A DNA stretch of 64,000 bases from Siphonodentalium dalli. Taxonomy: Eukaryota > Mollusca > Scaphopoda > Gadilida > Siphonodentaliidae. The notes under the pieces were generated by a model. The model was given only the letters and a program-made list of their open reading frames with translations, ran no database searches and had not been told where the DNA came from. The position numbers were made by a program, and so were the translations under genes. Shown here one piece after another: positions 1 through 11,545 of the stretch (the stretch's first letter is position 1; each line of letters starts with the position of its first letter). The stretch lies in the NCBI GenBank assembly GCA_032622095.1, contig CP136068.1, positions 152,853,151-152,917,150 of the forward strand. The letters run 5' to 3'.

Positions 1-921
1 GCAATCTATGCCATAAAATATGATTAAAATACTATAATTCATCACCATAAAGGAACGTCTGTGTCTCAGCAGGTGCCCATATAGTAATGGAAAATAGCTG
101 AAATTATAAAATCTTTCCCCCGTTATGGCTCTCGGAATGCAACACAATTCAAACTATATTTTGTTTTCAATGGAAGGGGAATGACTCTATATCTAAATAT
201 ATAGTTATTCCCCTTCCATTGAAAATAATAGACTTTGTGCATAAACTTGAATACAGAACAGACATCGACAAAACCAACATGTGCACAGTTTATTACATCG
301 AATAATTTGAAAATAAAATGTTTTGGGACTTCCTCCTTCAAATCGTATGTAATATGGCATATCTCATATATATTTTGAAGACCTCTGTTTGTCTGTCTGT
401 CTGTCCTTTATAGAATCGAAAACGGGTTGACCGATCGAGACCAAACTTCCTATCCAAAGGTAAAATCCCACGGACACCGTCGGCGTCGCGTTTTGGAGAA
501 GCTCAGACCACCCGTTCTCCACTCTCAGTCACAAAAACGGCACTGCGGTAGTTAATCAAGTGATAATTGAATGAGCGTTTGTTTTTGACGCATCTATATA
601 AAGAGCGTTTATTTTACCATTCAACGTTATTAGCATCTGCAGAGAGATATACGGGAACAATATTGCAGACGAGATCTCGGAAACGGGTGGAGCTATCGAC
701 TTGAAATTTGGTATGTGAATGTATCTTGCCCCGGATACGAATTTTATCGGGTCGCCGAGCCCGTGCGACGCCAGCTTCGCGCATGCGCAGACCAGATCTC
801 GGAAACGGGTGGAGCTATCGACTTGAAATTTGGTTTTTGAATAGCCCGGACAACGTCGGGCTCATCGGCTAGTATTTTATATAATGTGATTTGGGGGTTC
901 GAAAATTAAGTGGGTCTTTAA
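1..921. repeat. Dispersed repeat, AGGCCCAC-ended TTAA family, 5' end outside window
   Basis: The first 126 bases match 37659-37680 joined to 38204-38307 (shared words ATGCCATAAAATATG and GAACGTCTGTGT). The right end, AATTAAGTGGGTCTTTAA at 904-921, matches the right end of the 37588-38327 element. Between them this copy holds extra sequence: a hairpin (164-225) and a direct duplication of about 57 bp (666-725 and 788-844, each with GATCTCGGAAACGGGTGG). The extra part is either older internal sequence or a later insertion. No reading frame here resembles a gene. Confidence 0.55.
164..225. repeat. Perfect-stem hairpin
   Basis: TTTTCAATGGAAGGGGAA is followed by a short AT-rich loop and its reverse complement TTCCCCTTCCATTGAAAA. 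The stem is at least 18 bp. No other copy was noticed in the window, so it may be a small foldback element or the tip of a longer palindrome. Confidence 0.7.
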
Positions 922-942
922 TTTGTGAACAATATGATGACT

Positions 943-1284
943 GTCACGCAAAATAAAAAAAACAGTTATAATCATTGATGATATCTAACGTTATTGCAGA
1001 AATATCAATTTCGGGTACATGATGATTTGACAACACAAAACAAAGTTGTTTGAAAATAGATAATTTAACACTGACGGTAAGCACAATACACAATAAGGTG
1101 AACAAATCATTCTCAGTTCAGCAAACGACAGAATCAGTCGCTTATTGGTAGAACATATATGCAAATAATTATTTGATTGTCTGCCGGGAAAGTCCATTCC
1201 AAACACACTGACTGTAACATTTCAGAGAACACAATGTCTGAATTACGAACAGAAGTAAATAGTTAGTTCTTCATTTGGGACGAA
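943..1284. repeat. Dispersed repeat shared with 57040-57220 and 9040-9140
   Basis: AGTTATAATCATTGATGA, TTTGACAAC and AAGTTGTTTGAAA recur in the same order near 57075-57165. The end of the block (ATGTCTGAATTACGAACAG...) resembles 9095-9135. The TTAA MITE starting at 1285 abuts it directly. It looks like an old interspersed repeat with no coding capacity. Confidence 0.45.
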
Positions 1285-1550
1285 TTAACCCTTTCGTGCC
1301 GGAAGCTGCGCTACAGAATTAAAGGCCATCTGCAAGTACATTCTCTTATATATGCGAGTCTCCCTCAGGGAGCCTCGCATATACAAGAGAATGTGCTGGC
1401 TTACAAGGTCAAGGTAAATATTGTTAGGCCAACTTGAATGTATTCTCTTATATATGCGATGCTTCATATGGGAGACTCGCATATATAAAAGAATGCATTT
1501 GCACAGGTTTTTCGCAACATTTGAGGAAGGTCCAGTCATGGAAGAGTTAA
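1285..1550. mobile_element. TTAA MITE with two nested hairpins (CCCTTTCRTG type)
   Basis: It begins TTAACCCTTTCGTG and ends CATGGAAGAGTTAA, with TTAA at both edges. Inside are two hairpins with the core ATTCTCTTATATATGCGA (about 1334-1392 and 1440-1495), each a near-perfect inverted repeat. The left hairpin starts near the 5' terminus and the right ends in TTTGCACAGG, so the whole element is also an inverted repeat. TTAA target duplication and CCC ends fit piggyBac-like non-autonomous elements; no transposase is encoded, so the superfamily is inferred. Confidence 0.85.
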
Positions 1551-3300
1551 TGGCGATAAACATTACGACAATAATTCCGACAACAAAAGTCGCTACATAT
1601 GTGTATAATTCGTTCATAAGATGACTGTCTTTTCGATGGACATTAAATTTACGAAAATATAACTATTTGGGTAAGAGTTCTTGCTATTTCCTTCTGAAAC
1701 CCCTAGCGATGTGTTCCACAACTATATTGTTGCATGGTTAGATACAAATGCCGTTCATTGTGTTACAACAATTCGTGCGGATGCACGGGGAACGACCGGG
1801 TTGTCTCCCTCAAAGCAGTTTAACAATATAAGTATATAAGTGCATGAATCGAGATGGACCAATAGTCGCCCATATATAGGTGATTATATCCGGAGCACCC
1901 AGTGCCGCGAATGGGCGGGAATTCCATTAGTATAAATATTCTATTGTTGACTCTACAAAACGTCTACCGGTCCCATTAGTTTTACCAGAATGAATACACG
2001 AAGCCACTTGAGTGTGTTGCTATTCAAAATATGTAAACAGTGGTAGCATGTCATTGTTCACATTTTATTAACCCACCGGGACCTGTAAAAGCATTTTGAA
2101 CAGTGAAACTGCCTTTGAGCTGCCAACTGGATAGTAAGTCCTCGGATTAATTCAGAATGTTTAGTGTTTCAATATTTTAAAACCATGAGGTAGAACAATG
2201 GCGTCAAATGGGATCTGTTCTTCTGGAACATTGGATAAAAATGTCGGAAACATTGAAGCTCAATTTAAAATGTGACATGGTTTTATTCGTCCCGTCGGGT
2301 GTGACGATTAATTTTAATAGTGCAGGCGAAATACGGAAAGTTAGCTGACGGCCGGCCATACATGTTGTGCACACACGCGCGGGCGAGTTTCTAGTACCCT
2401 CTATCTCGTTTATTTTACAAGAACACTGTGCTAGCTGTGTCTGTCTTGGTATAGATATTACTACGACTTTGTCCCAACCAACAGTTCAAATCCACACAAC
2501 TTTCAGCCCAGGATCTTAGCAATATGTGAAATATACTCTGAACTGTGGTCAATATCACATATGTGGATCAGTTAAACAAAAAACAAAAACAAAATATATA
2601 TATACTGACGCCGTGTCGAATCATCGAACTTCATTGTCAGTAATGCCCCAGAGATAATAGGGGGAAAAACTGAAAAACAATAAATCCGATACTCATTTCA
2701 GATAAATTTTCATGAGAAAGCAGGCCATCTGTCTGTATTTGTGAAGGTAACCATGTTTACAAAGAGCCAAATCTTCAACCAGCTTGACATCAATTACAAT
2801 TAAATGACTGCTATTTCGTGGGGTACATGTATAACACAATGCTCTTTGTTACCATGCAGATATGCGCTAATACAATATGAAAATAAACGGGATATGCAAT
2901 TATGAGTTATTCCGACTGACTGTAATATATATGAGTATCAATAAGTGACATGGTGTTAGAACAAATCTTTGTAACAATGAATAAACAACATAAATCGTGG
3001 GATATCAGATAAGTTGTACTATTTCAAAAACTGCAAAGAAAGTAACGAAGGTACTTGAACATATCAAGAGCCTATTTGTCAGAACGTGCATGTTTGTGAC
3101 ACTACACACCACCATTATGCACTTAAAGATGTATCCTTGGCTCTGGACCAATTGTAAGGAATTCTACCTCACTTACAATGTGTGTCTAGAGTAAGACAAG
3201 CAATATATTTCACAAATCGCATTTGACTAATCATCATTTCCCCAGAGAACAACGCAACATCGTGTTAACCTAATTATAGCTACATCTTACATTTTCTGAA
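1551..3300. other. Unassigned AT-rich DNA, no gene seen
   Basis: Only short random-looking open frames occur (the longest is about 65 codons at 2997-3194). No domain motifs, splice-framed exons or RNA signatures are visible. The words 'CCGGTCCCATTAG' and 'CCCACCGGGACC' occur but give no structure that could be extended. Confidence 0.5.
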
Positions 3301-3309
3301 TACACCTTT

Positions 3310-4975
3310 GGCCACGTTTACCACTTAAACCTGATATCCTTCTATGGTCAGCACTACCATCTCTTTACAGTTTACTATCTTTTCATGAGAGCAAACCAAC
3401 ACGGTTAGAGAATTATCAATAAGTTGCATAACTTGTACTCCAATCCCTGTTGCAATACCACATTTATAATTACATAATGTATTGTACCCATTAATTGTAT
3501 ATTCATATAACAATACATATCTTACTACTATAGATACAACACTAGAGCCTTTACTTGCCTTATGACTACCCATTATGACATCGATATCCTAACCAAGAAC
3601 ATGAACGATGACCTTGAAAGAGTCGCAGACTGGGCAAATAAATAGCTAGTTAAATTTAACCCAACGAAAACTAGGGCAATTTCCTTTTCCCTTACAAATA
3701 ACAACGTGACCCCGAATTTAAAATTCGAACAAGAAAATGTATTATTTACAAACTCACACAAACATCTTGGACTTGAAATACAATCGAATCTAAACTGGAA
3801 CACTCATATAAATACAATAGCAAACAAAGCAACATCTCGTCTCTCACAATTAAGAAGACCGAAGTACGACCTAGACCGAAAGTCGCTTGAAAAAATATAT
3901 ACAGCATATATATTACCAATTATAGACTATGCCGATGTAGTGTCGGGCACAGCAACAGATTACTTATTAAAAAAGTTCGATGACATACACAAGGATGCTG
4001 CAAGAATAGTAACAGGATTAACGCGTTCCGTAGATATAAATCGCCTGTTTGACGAAGTAGGATGGTCAAGGCTTGAAATTCGACGAGAACTCCACGAGTT
4101 GCACACCATGTTTAAAATAATAAACAACCAAGTCCCCAATTACCTCACGCTCATGTTGCCACCCCGATCAAGACAAGTTGCCAGTAATCGATATGATATG
4201 CGCGAACCTAACAAATTCTATTCATACCGTTCGCATACAGAACATTTCAGAAACTCTTATTTACCTAAAAGTACGTTATCCTGGAATAAACTACCAAAGC
4301 CTATTACAAATGTAAGTACTCTTCCTGAATTTAAGATAAATTTGAAATTAATTGACCCGCCCACGAAACCTCCCCAATTCTTTATTAATGGTCCAAGAAA
4401 ACTGAGCATTTTACACTGCAGAATTCGCAAATATTGTAGTGAATTAAAATCAGATATGTGCAACAATTTTATCTCTGATACCTTTAAATGCACATGTGGA
4501 TACGAAGTCGAAGATGCCTTTCATTATTTCTTTGAGTGCTCCCTGTATGCTACCGAAAGATGCGAACTCTTCAATAAGATTGCAGCCCACCAATTTATAA
4601 TATCTAACATTTCCTCCTTACTCACAGGGATATCATCAGAATCGAATCGACGCAATGAAATTCTTTTCCATTTTGTTTATTCATACATTTCATCAACGAA
4701 ACGTTTTAATTAGGCCCCCTCCGCTAACAAATATAGGCGAGATCCTCCTTTGCGTTACAAATGTTGACTACCTCAGATGAAATTTCAAAAGCAGGATAGG
4801 ACTGACAGGAATCACAACCACACCATACACCATCCTGTATATATGTTATGTTCGTCATCTACTTTGTATTTGTTAAAATGTATATGGGAGAGGGGCGGAT
4901 TTAAGTTGTTAAAACTTGTGCCCCGATCCCTTGTGTAATATTATATTACAATAAAATATGTTTAAACAAACACTA
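3310..4975 (+). mobile_element. 5'-truncated LINE copy carrying the 3562-4713 frame
   Basis: The extent is inferred: decayed polymerase-like sequence starts by about 3310-3430, and the 3' tail ends near ACAATAAAATATGTTTAAAC (4949-4968). No clear target duplication was found. The tail word AATAAAATATGTTTAAAC is almost the reverse complement of a word in the tandem array at 5407-5802 and 7522-8300. Confidence 0.6.
3562..4713 (+). pseudogene. Non-LTR retrotransposon (Jockey/CR1-like) reverse transcriptase, C-terminal half, broken
   Basis: This is a remnant of a LINE polymerase. The frame runs from about 3562 with one in-frame TAG at 3643-3645, where the family normally has a tryptophan (WANK-stop-LVKFNPTKTRA). 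It then stays open to TAG at 4711-4713, giving 335 residues after the stop. Typical landmarks are FNPTKT just after the RT palm, HLGLEIQSNLNWNTHI, an ILPIIDYADVV segment, and a C-terminal CxC...H...C cluster (CTCGYEVEDAFHYFFECSLY). The palm with its catalytic YxDD box lies upstream near 3430-3560, where the frame is shifted and badly decayed. A tail containing AATAAAATATG follows near 4950. It is related to, but clearly diverged from, the minus-strand copy at 6137-7519. It is a dead copy; the clade assignment is tentative. Confidence 0.88.
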
Positions 4976-5406
4976 GAGCGAGATTTTACGTACAATTGTG
5001 TATTGCACAGTCAAATGCTAATTATGTGTGCACGGTTAGATCATATTGCAGTTGTGTGTTCTAAATCAAATATTATCGATTCTAATATGAACATATTGCT
5101 CATTTTCAGCAGGCACCTATATAACACTAATATGCAGAGTAATAACATGTCTGTTTACATGTTCTTTATATATGGCGGTGTATGAACTGTGCCAACAGCA
5201 CGTACAATGCACACGCCATGTTTTATAACTTAAGGATATAACTCTATGTTTATTGGAATGTTTGCTGAGATATCTCTGTCGCAGGAGAAGGACCGTATCT
5301 ATACAAATACTTCATCGAATGTGATTTTATTATCCCACACCATAGGATACTCTCGACACCTAAGACCGTAAATTATATTGGAAGTACGTAACGACCTGAG
5401 TTAATA
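4976..5406. other. Unassigned AT-rich DNA, no gene seen
   Basis: A 75-codon open frame at 4958-5185 has low-complexity composition and resembles no family known to me. Nothing else is recognised before the tandem array starts. Confidence 0.4.
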
Positions 5407-5802
5407 ATGTACGCACGTTAACCACTAAAATACCACGATGGCTGCGGTGACCTTGGTTGGTTTGGTTTAAACATTTATTGCAACAAAAGTTACAAGCGGT
5501 TGGCGCACAATTTATATCAACTTAATGTAGCCCCTCTCTCCCAACAATATATGCACACATGTTTAGCCAAGATAACTTAATGTTAACACATGTTAACCAC
5601 CAGAATACCATGATGGCTGCGGTGACCTTGGTTGGTTTGGTTTAAACATTTATTGCAACAAAAGTTACAAGGTATTGGCTCAAATGTTATGTCAACTTAA
5701 TGTTAACACACGTTAACCACTAGAATACCATGATGGCTTTGGTGACCTTTGATGCTTTGGTTTAAACATATTTATTGCAACAAAAGTTACAAGGTATTGG
5801 CT
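5407..5802. repeat. Tandem array, left part (ATGGCTGCGGTGACC repeat)
   Basis: Two full units and a partial carry GATGGCTGCGGTGACCTTGG, TTTATTGCAACAAAAGTTAC and CAACTTAATGT in order. Unit length varies between about 110 and 170 bp because some units contain an extra block (AGCCCCTCTCTCCCAACAA). The array is cut at 5802 by a LINE insertion and resumes at 7522. Confidence 0.85.
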
Positions 5803-7521
5803 TTGTTTGAACATATTTATTGTGACCCACAAATACATGGAATAATTTATAAACAGAATATATGGATGATGTTGTGGGTGCACAGGGGATCGGAGCACAA
5901 GTTACGAAACTTAGTGAAGCTCCTCTCCCCTGGCGTTCAGCTGCTGATGAATTCAAGTCGATGGTTTTGGTTTTGCTGGAATGAAAGTTTTGTTGTTATT
6001 TGTGTGGGAGACGGTGTCCCATGTGATCGGCTATGTATACATATGTATACATAGGGGAACCGGCTCCCAATCAAACACATGTAGGTTGTAGTTGTGGCTG
6101 TGGCAGTGGCAGTGGGCGGAGTCAATGGAATAATGATTACTGAAATCGGTCTGTGAAAATAATGAATGATTGTACTGTTTCGAATAATCGCCTGTTCAAG
6201 GTGTCGCTAATTTCGGGTATGCCAAAGAGAATATCTTTAATACTGGTGATGACCACTTTATGCTCATCTAGTCGTGTCCACATACGGTTCCTTGCTTCTG
6301 TGTAGAAAGGACATTCGAAGAAAAAATGGCTTGCGTCTTCACATTGGTTACCGCAGGAGCAACACGGGCTTGAGGATATGTAATTTTTAAATTTATCGAA
6401 GTTGAGATCGCTGCAGTTGTTTCGGAGCCTACATTGCAAAATATTTGATGTTCTCCGCCCGACATTGTAGTAAGAAGGGGGTCTTATTGATGTCTCTTCT
6501 ATGCGTAAATTATTATACATATTAGCAAGTATTTCGTCCTTAGTTGGTTCTGATGTGGGGTCTGTGAGTTTTTTTGCATCAGTTGTTATTTTGCACGATA
6601 CATTCCATTCAGCAATCATAGTTGGGAGGAAACTTGATTTAAAGTGAGTTGTGTTCGTGGAGTAGTTGACGTATCGTAACGGATTTCTAATTGGGTATCT
6701 ACATGATTCCCCAACGGTAAGAGGCAAAAGTTTCGTTATGAAGGGAGGGGCCTTATTGTCCAATATTTTATGCCACATGCGCGTTTTATGTAATTTACGT
6801 CTTTCGTTGAGGGGAGGCCATCCAAGTTCACCCAGTACTCTCGCTTCTGAGGCAGATCGGGTCAGGCCAGTTATTATTCTACCACCGTCGATATATAGAC
6901 GGTCGAGCTTTTGGAGTAAGCAGTCAGGGGCGTTATCCCAAATTATGTCACCATATTCCATTATTGGGAGTATATATGTTTTGAACATTATCTCGATCGT
7001 CTGTCGGTTTACTTGGAATTTGATCTTCCTGAGTTGTGACAATCTACTGGCAACTCTTTTGCAAATAGTATTTATTTGGGTGTCCCAATGTAGATTTGAT
7101 TGGATAGAAACGCCAAGATGGGTGTGAAGAGTTACTTGTTGAATCGCATCGTTGTCGAGATCTAAATCGAGGGAATCGTCAGAGGGGGTCAGTGAAAATA
7201 CCATAGACTTTGTTTTTTCTGCATTAAAGGTTACCATCCATTGTTTTGACCACCGATTCACTCTTTCAAGGTCATCATAGAGTTCGCGAGCACAATCATC
7301 GGGTGATGTTTGGGCAGTAAAGAAGCAAGTATCATCCGCGTACATTCGAGTGAGTGCTTGGATCGTTGCTGCGAGGTCGTTAATGTAAGTCAAAAATAGA
7401 AAGGGTCCGAGGATAGATCCTTGTGGAACACCTGCCGATATCGTCTGATAGTCAGAGAATGTAATTCCTATTTGAACGCACTGTGATCTATTAGAGAGAT
7501 AACTGTGTATCCATTTGTGTA
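5803..7521 (-). mobile_element. 5'-truncated LINE insertion with 8-bp target duplication
   Basis: The element is in reverse orientation inside a tandem repeat unit. TATTGGCT lies immediately on both sides (5795-5802 and 7522-7529), and uninterrupted units read GGTATTGGCTCACATG, so the insertion point is exact. The 3' end (low-coordinate side) reads CAATAAATATGTTCAAAC on the minus strand, with an AATAAA signal and no long poly-A. The 5' end is truncated within the reverse-transcriptase domain, as expected for incomplete target-primed reverse transcription. Confidence 0.92.
6137..7519 (-). CDS. Non-LTR retrotransposon reverse transcriptase, 5'-truncated but open
   Basis: Reverse transcriptase of a Jockey/CR1-type LINE. 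The frame is open from the truncation point (7519) to the stop at 6137, about 460 residues. It can be read upstream of the first start-like codon at 7393, so that codon is probably not a real start. Visible RT motifs in order are WIHSYLSNRSQC, SAGVPQGSILGPFLF, TYINDL, and the catalytic box MYADDTCFF (about 20 residues after 7393). Next come FNAEKTKSMVFS, HLGVSIQSNLHW, ILPIMEYGDIIW, and a C-terminal cysteine/histidine cluster (CCSCGNQCEDASHFFFECPFY) typical of these elements. The endonuclease and ORF1 are missing, so the copy cannot be autonomous. Lack of stops over about 1.4 kb suggests a younger insertion than the copy at 3562-4713. A real start codon and a promoter are absent. Confidence 0.93.
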   Translation of the reverse strand, partial: HKWIHSYLSNRSQCVQIGITFSDYQTISAGVPQGSILGPFLFLTYINDLAATIQALTRMYADDTCFFTAQTSPDDCARELYDDLERVNRWSKQWMVTFNAEKTKSMVFSLTPSDDSLDLDLDNDAIQQVTLHTHLGVSIQSNLHWDTQINTICKRVASRLSQLRKIKFQVNRQTIEIMFKTYILPIMEYGDIIWDNAPDCLLQKLDRLYIDGGRIITGLTRSASEARVLGELGWPPLNERRKLHKTRMWHKILDNKAPPFITKLLPLTVGESCRYPIRNPLRYVNYSTNTTHFKSSFLPTMIAEWNVSCKITTDAKKLTDPTSEPTKDEILANMYNNLRIEETSIRPPSYYNVGRRTSNILQCRLRNNCSDLNFDKFKNYISSSPCCSCGNQCEDASHFFFECPFYTEARNRMWTRLDEHKVVITSIKDILFGIPEISDTLNRRLFETVQSFIIFTDRFQ

Positions 7522-8300
7522 TATTGGCTCACATGTTATATCAACTTAATGTTAACACACGCTAACAACTAGTATACCACGATGGCTGCGGTGACCTTGG
7601 TTGGTTTGGTTTAAACATTTATTGCAACAAAAGTTACAAGGGGTTGGCGCACAATTTATATCAACTTAATGTAGCCCCTCTCTCCCAACAATATATGCAC
7701 ACATGTTTAGCCAAGATAACAGAACTAACATAAATATAATGTACGCACGTTAACCACTAAAATACCATGATGGCTGCGGTGACCTTGGTTGCTATGGTTT
7801 AAACATATTTATTGCAACAAAAGTTACAAGGTATTGGCTCACATATTATATCAACTTAATGTTAACACATGTTAACCACCAGAATACCACGATGGCTGCG
7901 GTGACCTTGGTTGGTTTGGTTTAAACATATTTATTGCAACAAAAGTTACAAGGTATTGGCTCAAATGTTATGTCAACTTAATGTTAACCCACGTTAACCA
8001 CTAGAATACCATGACGGCTTTGGTGACCTTTGATGCTTTGGTTTAAACATATTTATTGCAACAAAAGTTACAAGGTATTGGCTCACATGTTATATCAACT
8101 TAATGTTAACACACGTTAACAACTAGTATACCACAATGGCTGCGGTGACCTTGGTTGGTTTGGTTTAAACATATTTATTGCAACAAAAGTTACAAGGGGT
8201 TGGCGCACAATTTATATCAACTTACTGTAGCCCCTCTCTCCCAACAATATATGCACACATGTTTAGCCAAGATAACAGAACTAACATAAATATAATGTAC
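7522..8300. repeat. Tandem array, right part (ATGGCTGCGGTGACC repeat)
   Basis: About five more units follow in the order ACCACNATGGCTGCGG, TTTAAACATATTTATTGCAA, GTTACAAGGTATTGGC and ATATCAACTTAATGTTAAC. Two units have the longer form with AGCCCCTCTCTCCC and CATGTTTAGCCAAGATAAC. The unit contains, in reverse, an AATAAATATGTTTAAAC word like a LINE 3' end, so the array may have been built from retroelement tails. Confidence 0.87.
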
Positions 8301-9372
8301 ACATATTATAAGAATGTTGGTGATGACTAGAGATTTGTGATTACCGGTCACGTGATCCTCTCCTATTTATATAGATATCAAATTATGGCGGCATGGACTC
8401 AGTATGGTTGGAGGGGTAAGGTTATTACGTTTTCAGATTGTTTCAACTTTCGACCAGGAACCAGTCTATTCAACAAGAGACATTGAGTGCGCGCAAATAA
8501 ACAGACACGAGTGTCTCAAAAACAATGACAGACGACAGCTAGATAGTACTTTTCATTCACAAAGCAGTTATATTAACTTTGAGACGAAAACCATTCATTA
8601 AAATGTACTTTTACTTCCATGAACTAGAAATTTAGACAGTTGTAGTCGAATTTCGCGCGATAGGCTGGTCCTTGTCTTTGTTCACCGAAAAGTTGAAAAC
8701 GTAGTAACGTGATCCTTTTTGCCTCAGTATGAGTGTTCATTGCTTCAAAAGTGCTTACTTCAGTGAGCGTGAACACACTCTCATTTCTTATCGAAATGGC
8801 CATGTGTCGATCGGAATGGCCATGTATCGATCGGAATGGCACATTGAGATGTCCCTCAACCCAAATCAAGCTTGAAAATTTATGTTTCCCGATTTTCGCT
8901 TCATGCCATATGCCGTGAATAGATATGAACTTGGTTGTTCCAGTTCTCTCCGTATATTAAAGACACGTTGTGTGTTGATTTCACATAATCTAATAGATAA
9001 TTAGTTACACAGTGACAAATGCCCTGGAAGAATGTATAGCATCAACTGATATGGCCGAAAATTCCAACCACGCTGATGGTGCAATTTCCTAAAACACAAC
9101 GTCTGAACTCAATAAAAATGTAAACAGTTAGTCACGAATTAATTGTCAGTATATTGATATAGAATATTAACTATGGAATGCCATCGAATGCCCTTAATGT
9201 TGTATTATGTTCTATATTCAATGTGTTTAAATAATAAATGCAACAACCCATGGATCAAAAACATAGAAGACAATGCTAACAAAACTTGGCATTGTATACA
9301 TCTGGAAAGATCAGTCCCTGAATTCTTTGAATCGATTCTTCACAAATGTTAAAGGACTAGAAGATGTTTTTA
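8301..9372. other. Gene-free stretch with an imperfect inverted repeat (about 8400-8740)
   Basis: GTTATTACGTTTTCAGATTG...TTTCAACTTTCG (about 8418-8450) is roughly reverse-complemented by CGAAAAGTTGAAAACGTAGT (about 8687-8706), with GACCAGGAACCAG and CTGGTCCTTGTC nearby in mirrored order. Two short near-identical words, CGATCGGAATGGC, repeat at 8806-8838. The open frames here are under 85 codons and not convincing. Confidence 0.4.
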
Positions 9373-10022
9373 TTCATGAATGGGGAGGCACCATACCCAT
9401 ATCAGATAAATTCATGAATGGAGAGGCACCATACCCATATGAGATAAATTCATGAATGGAGAGGCACCATACCCATATCAGATAAATTCATGAATGGGGA
9501 GGCACCATAACCATATCAGATAAATTCATGAATGGGGAGGCACCATACCCATATCAGATAAATTCATGAATGGGGAGGCACCATACCCATATGAGATAAA
9601 TTCATGAATGGAGAGGCACCATACCCATATCAGATAAATTCATGAATGGGGAGGCACCACACCCATATCAGATAAATTCATGAATGGAGAGGCACCATAC
9701 CCATATCAGATAAATTCATGAATGGAGAGGCACCATACCCATATCAGATAAATTCATGAATGGAGATGCACCATACCCATATCAGATAAATTCATGAATG
9801 GAGAGGCACCATACCCATATGAGATAAATTCATGAATGGAGAGGCACCATACCCATATCAGATAAATTCATGAATGGAGAGGCACCATATACCCATATCA
9901 GATAAATTCATGAATGGAGAGGCACCATACCCATATCAGATAAATTCATGAATGGAGCGGCACCATACCCATATGAGATAAATTCATGAATGGAGAGGCA
10001 CCATACCCATATCAGATAAATT
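9373..10022. repeat. 38-bp satellite, about 17 units
   Basis: The unit is TTCATGAATGGAGAGGCACC followed by ATACCCATATCAGATAAA. Units differ mostly at CAG/GAG in the TATCAGATA word and at GGGGAGG/GGAGAGG. One unit has an added AT (near 9886) and one has GAGCGG. Units abut with no unique spacers, so this is a minisatellite, not a CRISPR array. Confidence 0.97.
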
Positions 10023-11155
10023 GCTGTCGTGAAACATATATATCGAGTATATACAATGACTTAGTAACCGCCATGTTATGGTTCATGAGCAGAAATCACG
10101 ACTTAGCAGTTGAATCGGGATCCTGTGTAGATTCAGATTACTCCCGCAGAAAGTGTACTTTATGTACTTTAGAAGTCGGTGATGAATTCCATGTAATTTA
10201 AAAATGCCCTGCACTACACACTCTACGAAAGAGAATTATAAAGCACTACTTCTACAGAAAACTGAATATTATTAAACTGAATTGACTATTCAATTCGGGA
10301 AAGGGGAAGAGAACACAAAATAATTTACTGTTCATCAAAAGGGTTATGCCATTCTTTATGCTCTCCTGTGGCATTCTATAACCGCACACGTTAGGACACT
10401 ACCATGGGTTGTCGAATTAAATAATAAAAAAGTAGACAAGCGGTAAAGACATGGTTCACGCCCTCGGTGGCCAAATTGTTCAATGGCCATTTTTGTTTGG
10501 CAAATGGCTAAAGAACAGTTTATTTGCCCAAACATTTCAAATGACCAAAACGTTTCAGCTGGTATTAACGGTACAACCATGACGACCGGTCGGTTTCTAT
10601 TGTTAATCGGGGGATTTTGGCGAAATTGTTGGATTTGTTTTTTTTTTAAATGTTTTATTCCATCTGCGGCGTTAGGTCGTATACTCGGGGATATCCATTA
10701 GTCGATCTCCATCCGATCAAAACTAAAATATTAGAAAAAGTAAAATGTGGACCTTAGTTTGGACCTAATAAATGAACATCTGCGTCGTATATTCGGGGTT
10801 ACCTCACGAACTGCAGCCGCCCTTTTTAAGGACACAAGCAGCGAGGAAATGAAAAGTCATTTTGGATCCTATTTTGGTGGACAAGTTGCAACCGGCAGAA
10901 ATTGCTACGATAAAAACAAATAATATTTTTGGTGCCATCTGGGTCGTATATTCGGTAATCTTCCTTCGGTCAAAATCAGATAAGAAACCCTGAACATTAA
11001 AGGGATGGAAGGTATTCGTAGTGAGTAGATGTGAGACATATTAAGTCTGTAAATTGATCACCAAGATGAATGTGGGAAAATAGATAGACTTTGTTCTCAT
11101 ACATAATGACTAGAAATAATTCTCCAATAACGATATTTTCCATGTTGAATCCACT
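10023..11155. other. Gene-free stretch with three diverged repeats
   Basis: CATCTGCGGCGTTAGGTCGTAT (10660), CATCTGCGTCGTATATTCGG (10777) and CATCTGGGTCGTATATTCGG (10935) mark three diverged units. At 10996 the words TTAAAGGGATGGAAGG and later ATAGACTTTGTTCTCATA recall the AGGyAyGG TTAA family, suggesting a decayed copy up to about 11110. No gene is seen. Confidence 0.45.
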
Positions 11156-11545
11156 TTAACCCTTTACCCAACAGAAGGGCCCTGTGCCAATGCATTCTCT
11201 TATATATGCGAGTCGACCATAGGTCGCCTCGCATATATAAGAGAATGCATTGGCTTAACACATTAAAAATTATAAAATTGTTAAAGAATGTAAGAAAAAA
11301 TGGTAAAAAAAGATTTTTTTAGGCCAATGCATTCTCTTATATATGCGAGGCGACCTATGGTCGACTCGCATATATAAGAGAATGCATTGGCACAGGGCAT
11401 AACTGTAACTATCACAATGTGGTCAAGGAGCCGGTTCCAATGATATCCATATTTGTATGGTTCTATTGAGACAGACCGAAGATATTTTAGGCTGTTGAAT
11501 CTTTATTTGGCCGGTTTTTGGCCGGTTTTTTGGGTAAAGGGTTAA
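11156..11545. mobile_element. TTAA MITE with two hairpins (CCCTTTACCCAACA type)
   Basis: It starts TTAACCCTTTACCCAACAGA and ends TTTTTTGGGTAAAGGGTTAA. Hairpins at 11189-11249 and 11325-11391 share the ATTCTCTTATATATGCGAG arm and have the loop variant CGACCATAGGTCG. It is the longest member of its type (390 bp). The right third contains ATATTTTAGGCTGTTGAA and a duplicated GGCCGGTTTTT. TTAA at both edges and CCC/GGG termini suggest a piggyBac-like origin, by analogy only. Confidence 0.9.

Noticed and set aside
1285-1617. 110-codon minus-strand frame with repeated ILLYMRxS phrases
   Set aside because: The repeated phrase is the translation of the MITE hairpin arms; the same phrases appear in frames at every MITE of this family.
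9373-10022. Regular 38-bp repeat resembling a CRISPR array
   Set aside because: Units abut directly with no unique spacers, no cas genes are present, and the context is eukaryotic. It is a satellite.
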